From Brugia malayi (taxonomy: Eukaryota > Nematoda > Chromadorea > Rhabditida > Onchocercidae): a DNA stretch of 64,000 bases. Positions 40,520 to 54,162 of this stretch are shown one piece after another. The position numbers were made by a program, and so were the translations under genes. The stretch is taken from contig NW_025062479.1 in NCBI RefSeq assembly GCF_000002995.4, forward strand, positions 20,766,721 through 20,830,720. The letters run 5' to 3'. The notes below the pieces were generated by a model. That model worked only from the letters and a program-made list of their open reading frames with translations, had not been told where the DNA came from and ran no database searches. Within the stretch, counting starts at the first letter, position 1, and each line of letters begins with the position of its first letter.

Positions 40520-43500
40520 CTAATGAGTCCCTTCAGGCCACTGAATAAAGAAATGTATTTCAGGAAGTTGCCCTTCACAATGAGGAACATCATTATAACA
40601 ACAATAAGAATCCCTGGAACTACTCTCGAAATGAAAGTTGATTTTCTCATCAAATGGTAGTGGTACTGTCGCTACTTCGATGCCTTTTGCGCCACTATAG
40701 GTCTGTATAACAGCCTCATCCTAAAACAAGACTCTAATTTCTGAATAGAACTGGGTTAAAATGGAGCATTTAATTGATTTATGTACTTGTTCATAAAAAT
40801 CATGAACAAAAATCCCTTTAGGCATGAACAAAAATCCCTTCATAAAAATCATGTAATGAATGTTTATAATCTTTCATTCATTTAATTTCAATGGTAACTA
40901 ACCAGAAACTTCATCCTAGCTGTATAAGAAACATCAGGTAGCACAGGTACCGGTTTTCTAAAACTAGCTACAACGGGTTTTACGTCATTCATTGTTCCCT
41001 GAATGACAACAGTTTCTGTCGCACTTAAATCTTCTGAGTTTTGTGAGCGATTACTCATTTTGACTGTGAATAACTGTAAAAATAAAAGTTGGATATAAAG
41101 TATCATCCTCCCACCTAATAAACATTTAAACACTGTATTAAATAAATGCAAAAAAGAAAAAAAAAATGTGAAAGAAAACAAATAATTAGCGGTTTGAAAA
41201 TTCACTATCACACTTAACTACCTCTTCTCGACACTCTGTTAACATAACAACACGCATCCTTCAATCTTTCAATTATTGTCTAAGAGTAAATGATTGCCCT
41301 TAAGCTGAAAGAGATTATTTCTAACCAAAGTGGCTAACTAATATCTTTTAGTTTACTTATACCTTTTGAAATATGGGGATATTTTGCAAATGTGGCATAC
41401 AAAGACTGAATTTCATTGGATCATATTATTTATGTAAGTAGCAAACCTCCAACCCTAACCTCAATTTCTACTTCAGTTTGCCAGTCAAGAGCTGCTGATG
41501 AATCGACGGATGATAAAAGCTCTCCTGCTCTTGGTGCAAATCCGAATATCCCAAAACCACTAACCAAAATCTGACGATCTACCCTGAAACTAAAACCGAC
41601 GAAAATAATACGAAAGTAAAGATTCTTATTTAAGTCTAACAGAATAGCCAAAGAATGAAATAAAATCAATGAATTTCAACCTACCAAAACTTACTTTCCC
41701 GATTGTTACAGCGTTTATCAGATAAAGTAGCAAAACGCTTTACTACATGGCGGGAACATCCGTTACATCGTAAACCTGAAAAAGTACAATATACCAACAG
41801 ATAAAACAATTACAAGAGATTGAAAGGTGAACCTCAGTCTCCCGCAAATAATACACCTTTCCAAGTTTGTCTGTAAAGTTTTTTTTAATCCAGGTTATCC
41901 AATTTTTTTTTAATATATATGTTTCTTAGATTAAAATATATACGTGACACACGTTCTTAGATTTAAAAATATGTTGGACACCGATACATACTTAATGAAC
42001 ATGGAGGCTACGATCAAAATGATCAAAACCATAAGATATTACTGAATGTACTTTTCCAAAAAAATGTAAATAAGAAACCTGTCGGATAGGGAACCGGTAG
42101 ACGCGGAACAACTGTCAAGTGAAGAAATACTTGGGCAACTTCCTCATAGCTTAATAACGACGAAGTAGCTGAAATACAGCGAGCAAAATAAGTTTTCAGC
42201 TGCTGAGTAGTACAGCAGATCAACCTAATTAGATTAAATTTGAGTTAACCTCAATCAAAGATCAAGTAAGCAAGCGATCAGGAGATGATTTAAGATCACT
42301 GAGTCGTAGTGGTAAACTGAGAAAAGTCATACATTAACAACTCCCAGATTTTCGAATAAACAAAGATCAAGTAAACAAATACAAAAACAAATATGAAAGA
42401 AAAAAAAAAGACCTTACCTGCCTCACCAAATTCATGAACTGTCATCAACGGGAATCGTATAAGTGAAAGTACTGGACCAAGAACTTGGCGCTGATTCGAA
42501 GGATTTACTTCCATTTGCCGTCGTTCACATTCCTAAAAAAAGCAGTTCTTGGAGGAATAGCACATCGTTCACATTTCTTTCGGAGAAATATGGTACAAAC
42601 AAACCGCTTCACTCCATGACAGTGCGGCTCTAAAAATAACAAGTTCATTTGTCGGATACAGCTCACTTCTCTCCAGTACTGCCACAAGTGTATCACGATC
42701 AATACTTCGAAGTCCTGTAAAAACACATTTCTGCAAGAGTAAATGTATAAGAAACAAGCATTGGAAACAGAAGTTACTTAAAATTACATAGAAACGGCTA
42801 AGCCGAAAAAATCATCCTATTTTAAAAAGTTATGTTATTTAAACATATTATTTACTACTTCCTAGCCCATTTTATTTTCAGTTTCTCAATAGAAAAATTT
42901 ATAATTTTCCTTATAGTACGAGCAAACGCTCTCATTTCACTTGAGAATCATATTACCTGGGGATTTTAGAGCTTCATCCGTGTTTTCATCAATCACCTCT
43001 AAACAGTGTTTTATCAGAAGCGCTTCGTCGAAGAAGCGTGCTTGTGAAAGTAAACAAAGTGCATCCGAAGCAGTCAAGTAAGTCATCAGATATTGAACGC
43101 AAGCCGAAATGAGAGTTTTTATATCATACTTCTTTGCTGAAATAAGTAGAGGAGTGACACGATTTGCAAAAGAGTATCGAAATATATAAGTTTCATATGA
43201 CAGTAGCTATTTCAGCACAGTGGTGAAAAAAAAATTACAAAAACATATGTGTCTTGAAGTTTATAATATATACATATATATCTCATAAATATCAAATGAC
43301 AGATAGATAGAATCCTTATTATATAAAGCAGGATAACGCGAACAATTTTAAAAAGCCCAGTATACTGTTGCATCTCAATAACATCAATGCTCTTGCATCT
43401 ATGTCTGAATGGCTCTAGTGATTTATCTAAAGACGTGCCGAAATCAATGCATCAAAAAGTGTCCATTACCCGCGTAGAGTATATCCATCACATTATTAAG

Positions 43501-44415
43501 GTCCAATTTAATAGAATCCATATTCAAATCCGAATAGAGAAAATTAATAAGAGTTGTAAAAGCATGAGGAGTGACATCTGGAACTACAACCGTCGCTGGA
43601 TTATTCTCTTGCATTTCTACAGAAAAAAATTTATAAATAGTGCTGAAAATTCAAAATGACAGTTGGTGAAAATAAGAAAATGTTATCATTTATTTATACA
43701 CGAGCAAATACTATTATCAAGTATGGCTAACATCATTCATATTGTTATCACATCAAAATATTATATGCATAGTTGCATAAATTTCAAAACGAACTAATTT
43801 CACTGTTCAGCAAAGAAACATTTTCCTGGAACAACAATATATGAGAAAACTTACGCTGTACCATTTTACCGTAGAACATCGTCTCAAATACTTCTGAACC
43901 ACAACCAAGAACAAGTCTGTGAGCTTTAATAGTCTGCAAAAAGGCATAAATTTATTTATGGATGAAAAAATTTCGGTAAAACAATCGATCACAAAAGCGA
44001 AAATAAAATGTGAAAGAAATTTATCAGCACCCTAAATCCGAATCAGCAAAACCACTTTCATCGTACTTACTTTTGCTCAACTTAAAGGATTTTCTTGTAC
44101 TATGATAGTGAATTTATTGATGATGTTGTAATAAGTTTATCCACAGCTAATTTCTCCTACAAATAGAAATTCTAAACTTTGGTGAATCTGGAAGATTTGT
44201 TCAGAAGAATCCAAGAAAATAAATTATCAACTAACTTTTTGCTCTATTCCAACGATAAAATCAACATCGCAACCAATACTCTTGCTGCGAAACATTGTAA
44301 GCCGGTCGGTAAGACGCATGCTACAAGTATCGTCTACGCTACAATATGTGTGATCTTGATCAGAGTCGCGACGATGATTATTACTATGTTCAAGCGATAT
44401 AGTAACATCAGCCAT
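40520..44415 (-). CDS. BTBD2: BTBD1/BTBD2-type BTB-BACK-PHR protein
   Basis: Probable CUL3 ubiquitin-ligase substrate adaptor. Exons in transcript order: 44415-44236, 43933-43855, 43616-43470, 43136-42957, 42714-42605, 42532-42418, 42168-42079, 41775-41691, 41583-41460, 41073-40903, 40720-40520; about 493 aa. BTB domain: [51 protein letters not shown] region: [61 protein letters not shown]. The C-terminal PHR-like domain shows [14 protein letters not shown] and [12 protein letters not shown]. The order matches vertebrate BTBD1/2 and C. elegans hpo-9. The junction between exons 8 and 9 is the weakest: the strong GTAAGT donor would give a stop, so a donor 4 bases later is used. An acceptor TTTATAG lies 7 nt before the ATG. 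Confidence 0.85.
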
Positions 44416-45437
44416 ATTTTTCCTATAAACGATAGCTCAATGAGAAACTTTACAATTTTAAAATCATTTATCATGATTTAATATTCGATCGCATGTATAA
44501 TGTTCATTAAATGATAAGACCAAATACAATATAAACGTTATTTTCTTAAGAGTTTTAACTTGAATAATTTTTTTTTTCCTTTTAAGAAAAAGCCTATAAA
44601 TGCAAAATAAATCAACTGATTATTCGGAATATAAAAAAAGAAAGCGAGACGATGTTCTTATCATTAAATGACACACTAATGCCATTGAAAGAGAAGATAT
44701 GTGATTCAACAAATAATTGATTCATTTTAACTTGTAACAGAATGAAATTGCACAAAACGTTGAGAAGAGTGACCACTCAGTTTAATTCTTTTTTCCTTGA
44801 CAACTACGTATCAGTTCTTTCTGATAACTAAATTCTTACTATCTTCAGATGTACTCCTTATTATCACTCAAACTAATGATATGATATCCACACACATTTC
44901 AAAACAGATAACAACTTGAAATTTCCGCAAAAAAAAAAGAGCGCTGGAAAATGCCAACATTTTGTGGTATTTGATGGATCGTACAGTAATACATCGTACC
45001 CATACTTTAGTACTAGGAATTTTTGTTGAATTGTTTGTAGTATTTTTACCTTTTCTTTCGTTACTCACTTATTTTCATTTTTTTACTGCTAATTAAGCTG
45101 ATTTATCGATTTATTTTCCATCTTTTATTGATTGAATTAGTTGTTTACTTTTAACTTTTAGATGATTTATAACTTGAATTTTGCCTTGTGTTTAAGTTCA
45201 ATTAGTTTGGTTTTGCTGCTTACTTTTAACCTTGTTAATTTGTTGTGATATTGAAGAAAAAAAAAAAACAAAGGAAAGTTTAGTGGATAAAAGAATACTT
45301 TCTAATTTTCGCAACAGATATTGTTCATTATCATTGCAATTTTGATGCGCGAATTGTTCTGTTTAATCGAAGATTTTTGAGAATCAGAAAATCGGAATTA
45401 CTTATTGTGTTCTATTTTTTGTGACGGAGAATGTGAA
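44416..45437. other. Divergent intergenic region BTB gene / DPH2
   Basis: 1 kb between divergent start codons; promoters for both genes are expected here. AT-rich, no distinct element recognised. Confidence 0.55.
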
Positions 45438-48400
45438 ATGTCATCCTTCGATCCGGGAACTTCAGTATCATTTATGATGAGTAGTATGCTTTCTGGAGAA
45501 CACATTCTAAAACAATTAACCAAGGTTCGTAATTAAAATGTTCAGTTCTTTTATTTTGAGTTCAGTTCAGTTGAATATAATGCGAGGTTCCATGGGAATT
45601 TAAAGAATGAAAAGATCCAAGCAGTATTTGTTCTGTTCACTAAAGAAAGATTAGAAAAACTAACTGGAAAAAAGTATGTCCCGTTATGACACGTTTATAA
45701 ATGTCATTTTTGGGTGTTTTATGCTGGAAAGTAATTGCGAATAGTGTATTTGTTTTTTTTTTTTTTTTTCTTTTACTAATTTGAATCATTCGAAGTTTCT
45801 GTTCTGGCAGAACAAGCATTTAGAGTAAATTCTAGATGACTTAACATATCATCTGAAAACCTGTTGTTAATTGATTAAAGAGTTCATTTGTTGGATGATT
45901 AGATTATAAGTATAGGAAAGGATCAATTTAGGTGTTTAGGTGTGTTCTACGGCACCTATGATTATTTTTCACTAAATTATTGGTGATATCCTTTCGAAAC
46001 TTAGTAATATATATATGTAGTGTCTAGGTTGATATATTGAAAATTTCAAGTATTAATGAAGCCGTACCACGAAATTTGTGAGCGAATGATATCAGTTATT
46101 TGTAGAAAGTATTGCTTATGATGAGAAACAAATTTTCAGGAAATGGATAGTACTAAGTTAAGGATATTTTTCGACGTTGATTCGACAGTATCGTGGATTA
46201 ATAATCACGGTTACCGTAGAGTTGCCTTGCAGTTCCCCGATTATATCCTTTCTTTCTCTGCTGAAATCGCTACTGTCTTAGAGAAAGAATGCAACGGTAA
46301 TGCAAAAACATATATTTTAGCAGACACAACGTATCGAAGGTATGTATTACTCAAGAAATGTAAGAATGAAATTTTAAATTTAAGAATCTAAGTAATAGCA
46401 ATAAGTGAAGAATCTGGAAATAGATTAGCAGAATTTCTTAGCCAGAATGGACAGAAATATGAGTTATTACAATTGATTGGATTAGAACACTTTTTTTTGT
46501 TGGCAAAATAAAGTGTTCTAATTTGTTTTCTAGAAATGCCCTAAGCAACGTCTATACTGGAAACCTTCCGTTGAGTGGAAATAATATATTCAATCTTATA
46601 GTTGGTATTCCTTTTTTTCGGATTTTATCTAGAAAAAATTATTTCTTGTAGCCTTTTTTATCCAGTTTTTTATACAATTTTATTATTTTTCTTTCATTAT
46701 CAATCATACACATTATGAAAACTTCAGCTGTTGTGTAGATTTGATAGCAGCAGAGCAGTGTGGTGCTGACTGCATCGTTCATTACGGTGATTCATGTATG
46801 AGTGAGATCGTTAGTCGCATTCCTACTCGATTTGTTTTTGGTGATATGAGTATCGAATGGGGAAAGTTAGAGAAAGCTGTGTATGAATATAAAGACAAAT
46901 TTGAACCAAACTGTTGCCTTTTGTTTGATGCAATTTATGCAAGCAGCTCAGGTTTGTTTAAATAATTTTCTGTGTTGCTAGAATTAGTGTACTTTTTTTC
47001 TGAGCAGTCATTTATTTTTCTGGGGAAAATTCAATTTTTCGAAATAAAAACACCTACATATGCATGGAGAGGAGAACATCAGATGTACAGAACTTGTAAT
47101 GAAAAAGATTTTTTTTTTTTTTTTGGAAAATAAATAAAAAAGGAAACATTGCTCTCATACTAATGATGTTTACATAAAAAATATTGTTGCTAATAAGGTT
47201 ACAAACGTCATCTTATTTGAAAAATGCACAAGATGCAAAATTTTGTTTAAGATACTCTGTTTGACTTGTTGAGCAAAGTCCCCGGTGTCGAATCTTTATT
47301 CAACTGCAAACTTCTCTATCGATCCAATAATTATAATTATAATCAACCTTCTACTTCCACAAGTATGTTTTGTCACCTCACTTTTTTTCCACTTTTCTAG
47401 GTATATTTCAATTTCGAAAAGTATGGGAGCATATTGCATACTGCATAGTTTTAATAGTTCTAAAAAATCACAGATTTTTTTGTTAGCGCTTTTCTGTTTT
47501 ATTCCTTACTTTATTTTAGATATGAATTGTTGCTTAGGACGTGTGTCACCGAAAGGAAAACAAAACAAGACACTTTTATTTATCGGTGAAACAAACAGTC
47601 CATTGTTGTCTCTTTGGCTGATGACTAATTTAAACTGCATCAATGTTTTTACATTTTCTCCTATCACGCTAAAGCACTCATTTGAGAGGTAAATCATTTC
47701 TTGTCTTGTATTGTAATTAGTTGTACTTTAAAAGTCTTAAGTAAAATTCAAAACTGTTCCGTTGAATTAGCTCCTATTGAAATCGACATGATAAAATTGA
47801 TGTTTAGCTGATCTAGACATCGTGATATTTTGATTTTCTGTTTACTCATGTTTCAAGTTTCAGTAATGATGGAATAATCAAGTAAATAACTATATTCGAG
47901 TTTCAGAACTCCAGCTACTCGGCTCCTAAAAAAACGATTATTTCTAATCGAAAAATTACGAAATGCTCAAACTGTTGGTCTTGTGATTAATACATTAGAT
48001 CTGATTGGATATAGAGAAGCTCTTGAACGGACCAGGAAACTATGTAAAGTTGCAGGGAAAAAGAGTTATACTCTAGCAGTCGGCAAGGTGTAACTAAGTT
48101 TCGAAAAAATTATTTGAAATTATCTGTTATGTTTATGCAATTATCATGCTTTTTCCGTACTTCAAAACAGATCGATGCGTAAAATAGGACGGGTGCTCTT
48201 TCTGAAAGTGCATTAATGTGTGCTTTAGGTCAAACATTTTATAACGGTTTATTATTCCAGATCAATGTTGCAAAACTTTCCAACTTTGCTAATGATATCG
48301 AAGTATTTATTGTTCTATCTTGCCCGTATGGCATTATCTTGGACGTCTCTGACTTTTATCGTCCAGTTTTGAGTCTTTTCGAAGCAGAAGCCGCATTGAA

Positions 48401-49057
48401 TCCTCAATGTAGGTGGTTAGCTGGTGATGGATGGACAGCAGAATTCAGACATTTCCTGAATGGTAATAACCTTGCAGTTTCTGAATTAAAAGTACATAAA
48501 GTGATGCTAGGTGATTATATCCGTTTTATATTTCTTGTCATTTCGTTTCAGTTAGTTAAATCGTCAGTGTACTTTTATTGTAAACTTGATGGAGACTTTG
48601 TGTGCAATACTGCTGCATGCAGTATTGTGATATATTTCTATACTATTGTTTTTATATTACGATTTTTATATTATTGTTTTTAGATGAAATAGGCAGTGAA
48701 GCTGAAATCAGTTCGGATTTCAGCTTAATCACAGGTAAAATGCGCATTACGGGCGTCAGAGGTAATGTAAACGGTGATATAAATTCATGTAACGCCCTAT
48801 CTGCTTATACAGCCGGTAAGTATGGAATTTTTCGAATTGATATCTTAGCAAAAATTACGAGAAAAGTGGAAAACCTGCTAATTTCGGGTTATTTCTAACT
48901 GCAGTGACGTAGGTCTTTTTTTTGAAATGTTTTAGGTGATTACTTTTCTGAAAGAACTTGGAAAGGACTTGATGATAGGTACGCTGGTGAAAGTGTTGCT
49001 GTGCAAGAGGGCCGATCAGGTATCGCTGCGAAGTATAACTCTGAGTCATTTACATGA
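45438..49057 (+). CDS. DPH2: Diphthamide biosynthesis protein 2
   Basis: DPH2 forms an iron-sulfur complex with DPH1 that starts diphthamide formation on translation factor eEF2. Exons: 45438-45524, 46140-46339, 46728-46951, 47520-47688, 47907-48087, 48261-48462, 48684-48815, 48936-49057; 438 aa. Domain 1 has VALQFPDYIL, ILADTTY and, across an exon junction, SCCVDLIAAEQ (Cys97, Cys98), then ADCIVHYGDSC. Domain 2 has VGLVINT and ALERTRKLC. Domain 3 has FIVLSCPYGIIL and FEAEAALNP. The tail TWKGLDDRYAGE and VQEGRSGIAAKY is the diagnostic DPH1/DPH2 C-terminal signature. Divergent from the BTB gene, 1.5 kb upstream of HDAC. Confidence 0.9.
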
Positions 49058-50553
49058 AACTTCTTCTGACCTGTTGTTGTATTATTTCGTATTTCCCTTG
49101 CTTATCAATTATATCAATTATTGTTACCTCAGTAAAATTATTGCAATGAAAGTCGTTCCATATGTACAAAAGGAAGGATCCTTCCTAATGTTAAAATTCA
49201 ACTCTGAATATTACCACATCCAATTGCAATGATGCAGCAGGCAAAGCAATGAGACTGAAGCTAACTTACAGTCAAAAAGTTCTGTTGTTGGTATATTAGT
49301 GACTAAGGTAAATAATAAGCTCATTAGTAGAAAAGTAAGTTTAACTGTAGGAAGGAGATGAACTTGTAACAAGGGTGGAGTAATCTGCTTCCCATTTTAA
49401 GAAAGATATGATTTCTCCGTCTTAATTAAAACAAACTTGTTTGAACCACGAAATAATTGATAAATTACTGTGTTATGTGACGATATTGGATTATTTGTCA
49501 TTTTCAAGGAAGTCAATGTATTATAGTTTGTATTTCTTTATTTCCTATCCCCGCTTGTAAAATTAGGAATTTTTGGGTAACAAAGACGTGACTGTTACTT
49601 TGTTTGAGTGGAATTTGAGGGTTGTGAAGTTTAGCTGATTTGATTGATGGAAGCTCAATTATTCTTTATTTTGCTAGGATAGCTTATATTTGAAGGGAGA
49701 ATGAGGCACACAAAGAAATAGAAATAGTGAGGATCAAGGAACAGGGAGAGGAACAGAGAAAAGAGACTGGTATGACGGTTAGGTTGCAGGGGCACATGTG
49801 ATCGATCGTGTGTGTGTGTGTACACGCGTCCGTTTATACGTACGCATGTGTGTGCGTGCGTGCGTGTACGTGTACATATGCTCATGTATATGTGCACGTG
49901 TACGTGCATGCTTTGCGTGCGTTTATGCGTGTACATGCGTGCGCGTATCTGTGCAAGTATGCGTATATGTTTGTGTGCATGTGTATGTCTGGTTGTGTAT
50001 GTCTGTGTGTGCGTGTATGTTTAATTGTGTATGGGTGAGTGAGTGACCTTTCTTTGTTAAATTTTGTATGAATATGCTAAGAGTGACATATTTTAACTGC
50101 ATAAAGACACCTCCTATCATTACCTCTCAGATTGCATCCCGCACACTGCATACTGCATCTTGCACGCTGAATGTCTTCCACACAGAATCATCTTAAGATG
50201 AAGATTTCATGTTGCCCTGGTGTACGTCAGTAATACTCATCAATCATGTTACTTCGTTTTTGCTGTTTTGCGCGACACGACATGATTCTAATGATTTACT
50301 AAACATTGTGCAAAACTCTTATGGCCTCATTTTTCGCATTCATGTGATTTGCGCTGATGTTATTTGTCACTCTTGCTCAAATGTTTTTAGGCGGTTGTTT
50401 CAAGTTTGGTTATTTAGTGTTCACTCTTTTTTTCTTCGGTGCGCGACGTCAATCATTTTACTTCATTTGTCAATAGACGTTTTTAGGTCACAAAGTACCA
50501 CAAGATTAGTGAGCTGAAAGATATTGTCTTACACTTTTGCTGCATTATACATT
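49058..50553. other. Intergenic region DPH2 / HDAC
   Basis: About 1.5 kb. Contains the alternating GT/GC tract at 49807-50035. The rest is ordinary AT-rich sequence with the presumed HDAC promoter. The many open frames here come from the simple repeat. Confidence 0.6.
49807..50035. repeat. Alternating purine-pyrimidine tract (Z-DNA-prone)
   Basis: About 230 bp of degenerate TG/CG/CA/TA dinucleotides with many GCGTGC, GTGTGT and ACGCGT blocks, broken by only short interruptions. G+C is far above that of the flanks. It begins just after GATCGATCG and lies 520 bp upstream of the HDAC start codon. Confidence 0.85.
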
Positions 50554-53500
50554 ATGCCGATGTCAGTACAAGATCACAGCAAACGTCGTGTAGCTTATTA
50601 CTATGATGGTATGAAGCGTTTTATTTATTTTTAATTTTCCACTTTTAATTTTCTAATTTTCCAAGTATTTTGAAAATTTAGGAATCGGTTTTGAGGCTAA
50701 TTCGCAGAAGTTTCTCTTGTATTCCTCATTGCATTCTGATGTGAGGTTTTTTTGAAGATAGATAAAAGCAGTATTGCAAAAGTAATTGTTTGATAATTTT
50801 ATTGTTAACAGTAGCATATCTGCTTTATATCCCTCTCAACGCTGGTATTAGTTTATCGTGGAGACACTACGTAATTGCATGATATGTAATAATTTGATTT
50901 CACTCGAAGTTCCATTTGAAGAGTATACTTGAATGTTTTAAAATGATTTAGGGATAGAATTATTTATGTTTTTGTAGCCAACGTTGGGAATTATTACTAC
51001 GGACAAGGTCATGTGATGAAGCCTCATCGTATTCGAATGACTCATCATCTCTTGCTCAATTATGGTATCTACAGAAATCTGGAAGTTTATGTACGCTTGA
51101 CCTTTTTTTAGTAATATCGACAGTGTTACTAATAAGATCAAGAAGATATGCAAATTTAACTTCTCTTATAATGATGTTGAAATTGCGAGATTAGTAGAAT
51201 CGGTTTTAGAAGTGATTTAAAAGTATGAAGTTAATTTTGCTTACATGAGTTTCTGGATTGTTGTAACCAGTGCATGTTTAGCGTCCATTCCCAGCAACAT
51301 TCGAAGAGATGACGCGATTTCACACAAATGAATACATGATGTTTTTGCGGACGGCTACACCGGATAATTTGAAACAGTTCAACAAACAAATGTTGAAATG
51401 TAAGTAGCCATATTATTATTTTTTTTTTTTTTTTCTATTTATTTATGTGTTGTTGCTTCGAAGTTCTTTTTCTAACGGGGAACTTTGGAGTCGTTAGAAT
51501 TAGTATTGGAATCTTAGTTAATATATACTGTATTGGGAATATTCGTTCTTTTAAAGCAGTTGTTTTTCAGTTAACGTCGGTGAAGATTGTCCAGTTTTTG
51601 ATGGATTATTTGAGTTTTGCCAGCTCTCATGTGGTGGTTCTTTAGGTATGTCAAACAATGCTAATTAAAAATGTTAATGATGGTATATAGGTTCACAAAT
51701 TGAGTCTTTCTTTTTCTTCACTGCCTTAATATTTTTTAGCAGCTGCAGTAAAGTTGAACAAACGGAAAGCCGACATAGCAATAAACTGGATGGGAGGTTT
51801 GCATCACGCAAAAAAAAGTGAGGCCAGTGGCTTTTGCTACACTAATGATATTGTTTTGGGTATCCTCGAACTTCTCAAATATCACAAGAGGTAACCCTTT
51901 TTGATTTTTAAAAGCTGTGTTTTTATTAGGAATAATATCCACACTGTTATCTCTATTTATTATTGATAATGCTATTGTACAAGGTTTTTTCAATTTTATC
52001 ATGTTGCTTCAGTATTTTCTGAACAATATTTATTGGTTTATTGGTCTAGCTAGAAGAAGCAAAAACTGCTTACTAGTCAGAAAAAGATGCTGGTCAGAAT
52101 TTATTTTATATCCTGCAAATTGCTATAATATAACTACTGAAATTTACAAATCATTTGAAATGAAGAAATTATAAGAAAAAAGTATACAGTTGTGTGGTTA
52201 CTTCTAACAGTAATAGTCCCTGTCGTTTTTTATCGAATAAAACACAAAACCTCTTTAGCGATCATTTACTGCATATTTTGTTTTAAGACTCAATTCATTT
52301 TAGAGTGCTTTACGTTGATATTGATGTACACCATGGTGATGGTGTTGAGGAGGCTTTCTATACTACGGATCGGGTGATGACATGTTCTTTTCATAAATAT
52401 GGTGATTTTTTCCCGGGAACAGGAGAACTGAAAGATATTGGTGCTGGAAGAGGAAAATATTATGCAGTTAATGTACCTTTGAGAGATGGTATCACTGATG
52501 AGTCATATCAAAGCATTTTTGTTCCGGTAAATTTTACTCCATTCATGTCAAAAGATAGTACCTTCCTATTCGGGATATAAAATGAAACTTTTCTGTTTGT
52601 TCAACCCCAGAATATCCAATAAACTGGGCAGAGAGTTGTTATATCAAACAAAAATGATGGCAGACATAACTGCTTTGAATTTGATTTCTCTGTTTTCGAG
52701 AGCCATAGATTTGATGAGTTATTTGTGACTATTTTTAGTTTTTCGCTTATGTAGAGTTAATGTTTCTTATGTTACATGTTACAGGTCATGGAAAGAGTTA
52801 TGGAAACATTCCAACCATGTGCTGTAGTTCTGCAGAATGGAGCTGATTCTTTGAATGGTGATCGCTTAGGCACCTTCAATCTTACTTTGAGAGGTAATGT
52901 ATATATACATATATATTTTTTGAAGCTAAAAACTCTCATTCGTTATACATTCATTTCTCCTGCATTTCTATCTTTTCAGTAAAATAGAAACAATTTTTTT
53001 TTTTTTTCTTTTCACCCACAATACACTTCGATTGGAACTGTCTATTCAGGTCACGGTGCTTGTGCTCGATTTTTCCGGGAACGACATATTCCACTGATGA
53101 TGTTAGGTGGCGGTGGTTACACACCTAGAAATGTGGCTCGATGCTGGACTTATGAGACTTCAATTGCCGTTGATATGGAAGTCTCTGACGGTATATTTGT
53201 GTTTAATTATCGGAGTTTTTGAAATGTTATCCAGATTTCTTAAAACCCACTATCTTGAAGCAGTGGGTTTCATTACAGTGGACTGATTGAAGTAGTTTTA
53301 TAGATCTTCCATACAACGATTACTTCGAATATTTTGGACCGCATTATCGACTTCACATTGATCCCTCAAATGCTAATAATGAGAACACCCCAGAATTTTT
53401 GAGGAAAATTCAGTAAGTTCGAAGTAACGATGAATATTACGGGACAGTTTTGCACTGCTTTGAACAAAATGTTTTGTTGGAAGTTCTGAAAGATAATTCT

Positions 53501-54162
53501 GCAAATTTTGAGCATGGCTGATCTTTATATACTAAAAAAAAAATATTTAAGAGAAGGAGTGATGGAGAACTTACGACATTTACCGCATGTGCCAAGTGTG
53601 CAAATGCAGCCGGTCGGCGACGAATCTTTTGTCGCAAAATGCCTCAATGCCGAAGAAGCTGATCGTGACAATGCAAATCCGGATGTCCGGCTACACCGTA
53701 AGAGTGTAAACATCTCTACAGTGTAAAGATTTACATTTTGTAGTAAACGATGATTTCTAGAATCTATTTCAGACACTATGATGGATGCTTCTACTGAAGA
53801 TCAGGGTGAATTCTATGATAATGAGAAAGAAGGAGGTGATATACGAAATGAACAGTCTTTCAAACGTTGCGGATCGGAAACGGAGACCGGTGATGCTGAA
53901 ACAACAAAGAAGCCAAAAATGGAGGTATGTCTATTTGTTATTTAATATTTTCTTTTTCTTCAAGATGATGTACTGAACTATTCATGAAAGTAAGAGTTTA
54001 TGGCATAGCATTTATTTCGCTCTATCAAAATCGAGATCTATTACTTAAAGGTCTTGGTACTTATTGCGAAGTATCTTGCGATCTATACAGCTGAGTTTTT
54101 TTCTTCAGTGCTATCAAAACTACGTGAAAGAGCGATTAGAAAAGGAAGGAACGAAGTTTTAG
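50554..54162 (+). CDS. HDAC1: Class I histone deacetylase (HDAC1/2 orthologue)
   Basis: Zinc-dependent nuclear lysine deacetylase of Sin3/NuRD-type complexes; C. elegans hda-1 type. Twelve exons: 50554-50608, 50978-51090, 51282-51399, 51571-51645, 51740-51890, 52304-52526, 52785-52893, 53050-53190, 53304-53412, 53552-53697, 53773-53924, 54109-54162; 481 aa. Catalytic set intact: His142/His143 ([10 protein letters not shown]), zinc ligands Asp178, His180, Asp266 and Tyr305 (GGGGYTPRN). Inositol-phosphate contacts Lys33, Arg272, Arg308 are kept. The residues matching human Cys261 and Cys273 are Asn263 and Thr275. After aa 375 the tail is acidic and divergent ([16 protein letters not shown]), ending in a short last exon [17 protein letters not shown]; if the last intron is not removed the protein ends a few codons later instead. 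Confidence 0.92.

Noticed and set aside
49655..50120. Several overlapping open frames on both strands rich in Cys, Val, Arg, His and Thr
   Set aside because: They are translations of the alternating GT/GC dinucleotide tract in all frames; no family resemblance and no splice context.
53437..53776. Minus-strand open frames opposite HDAC exons 10-11
   Set aside because: Shadow frames of the real coding exons on the plus strand.
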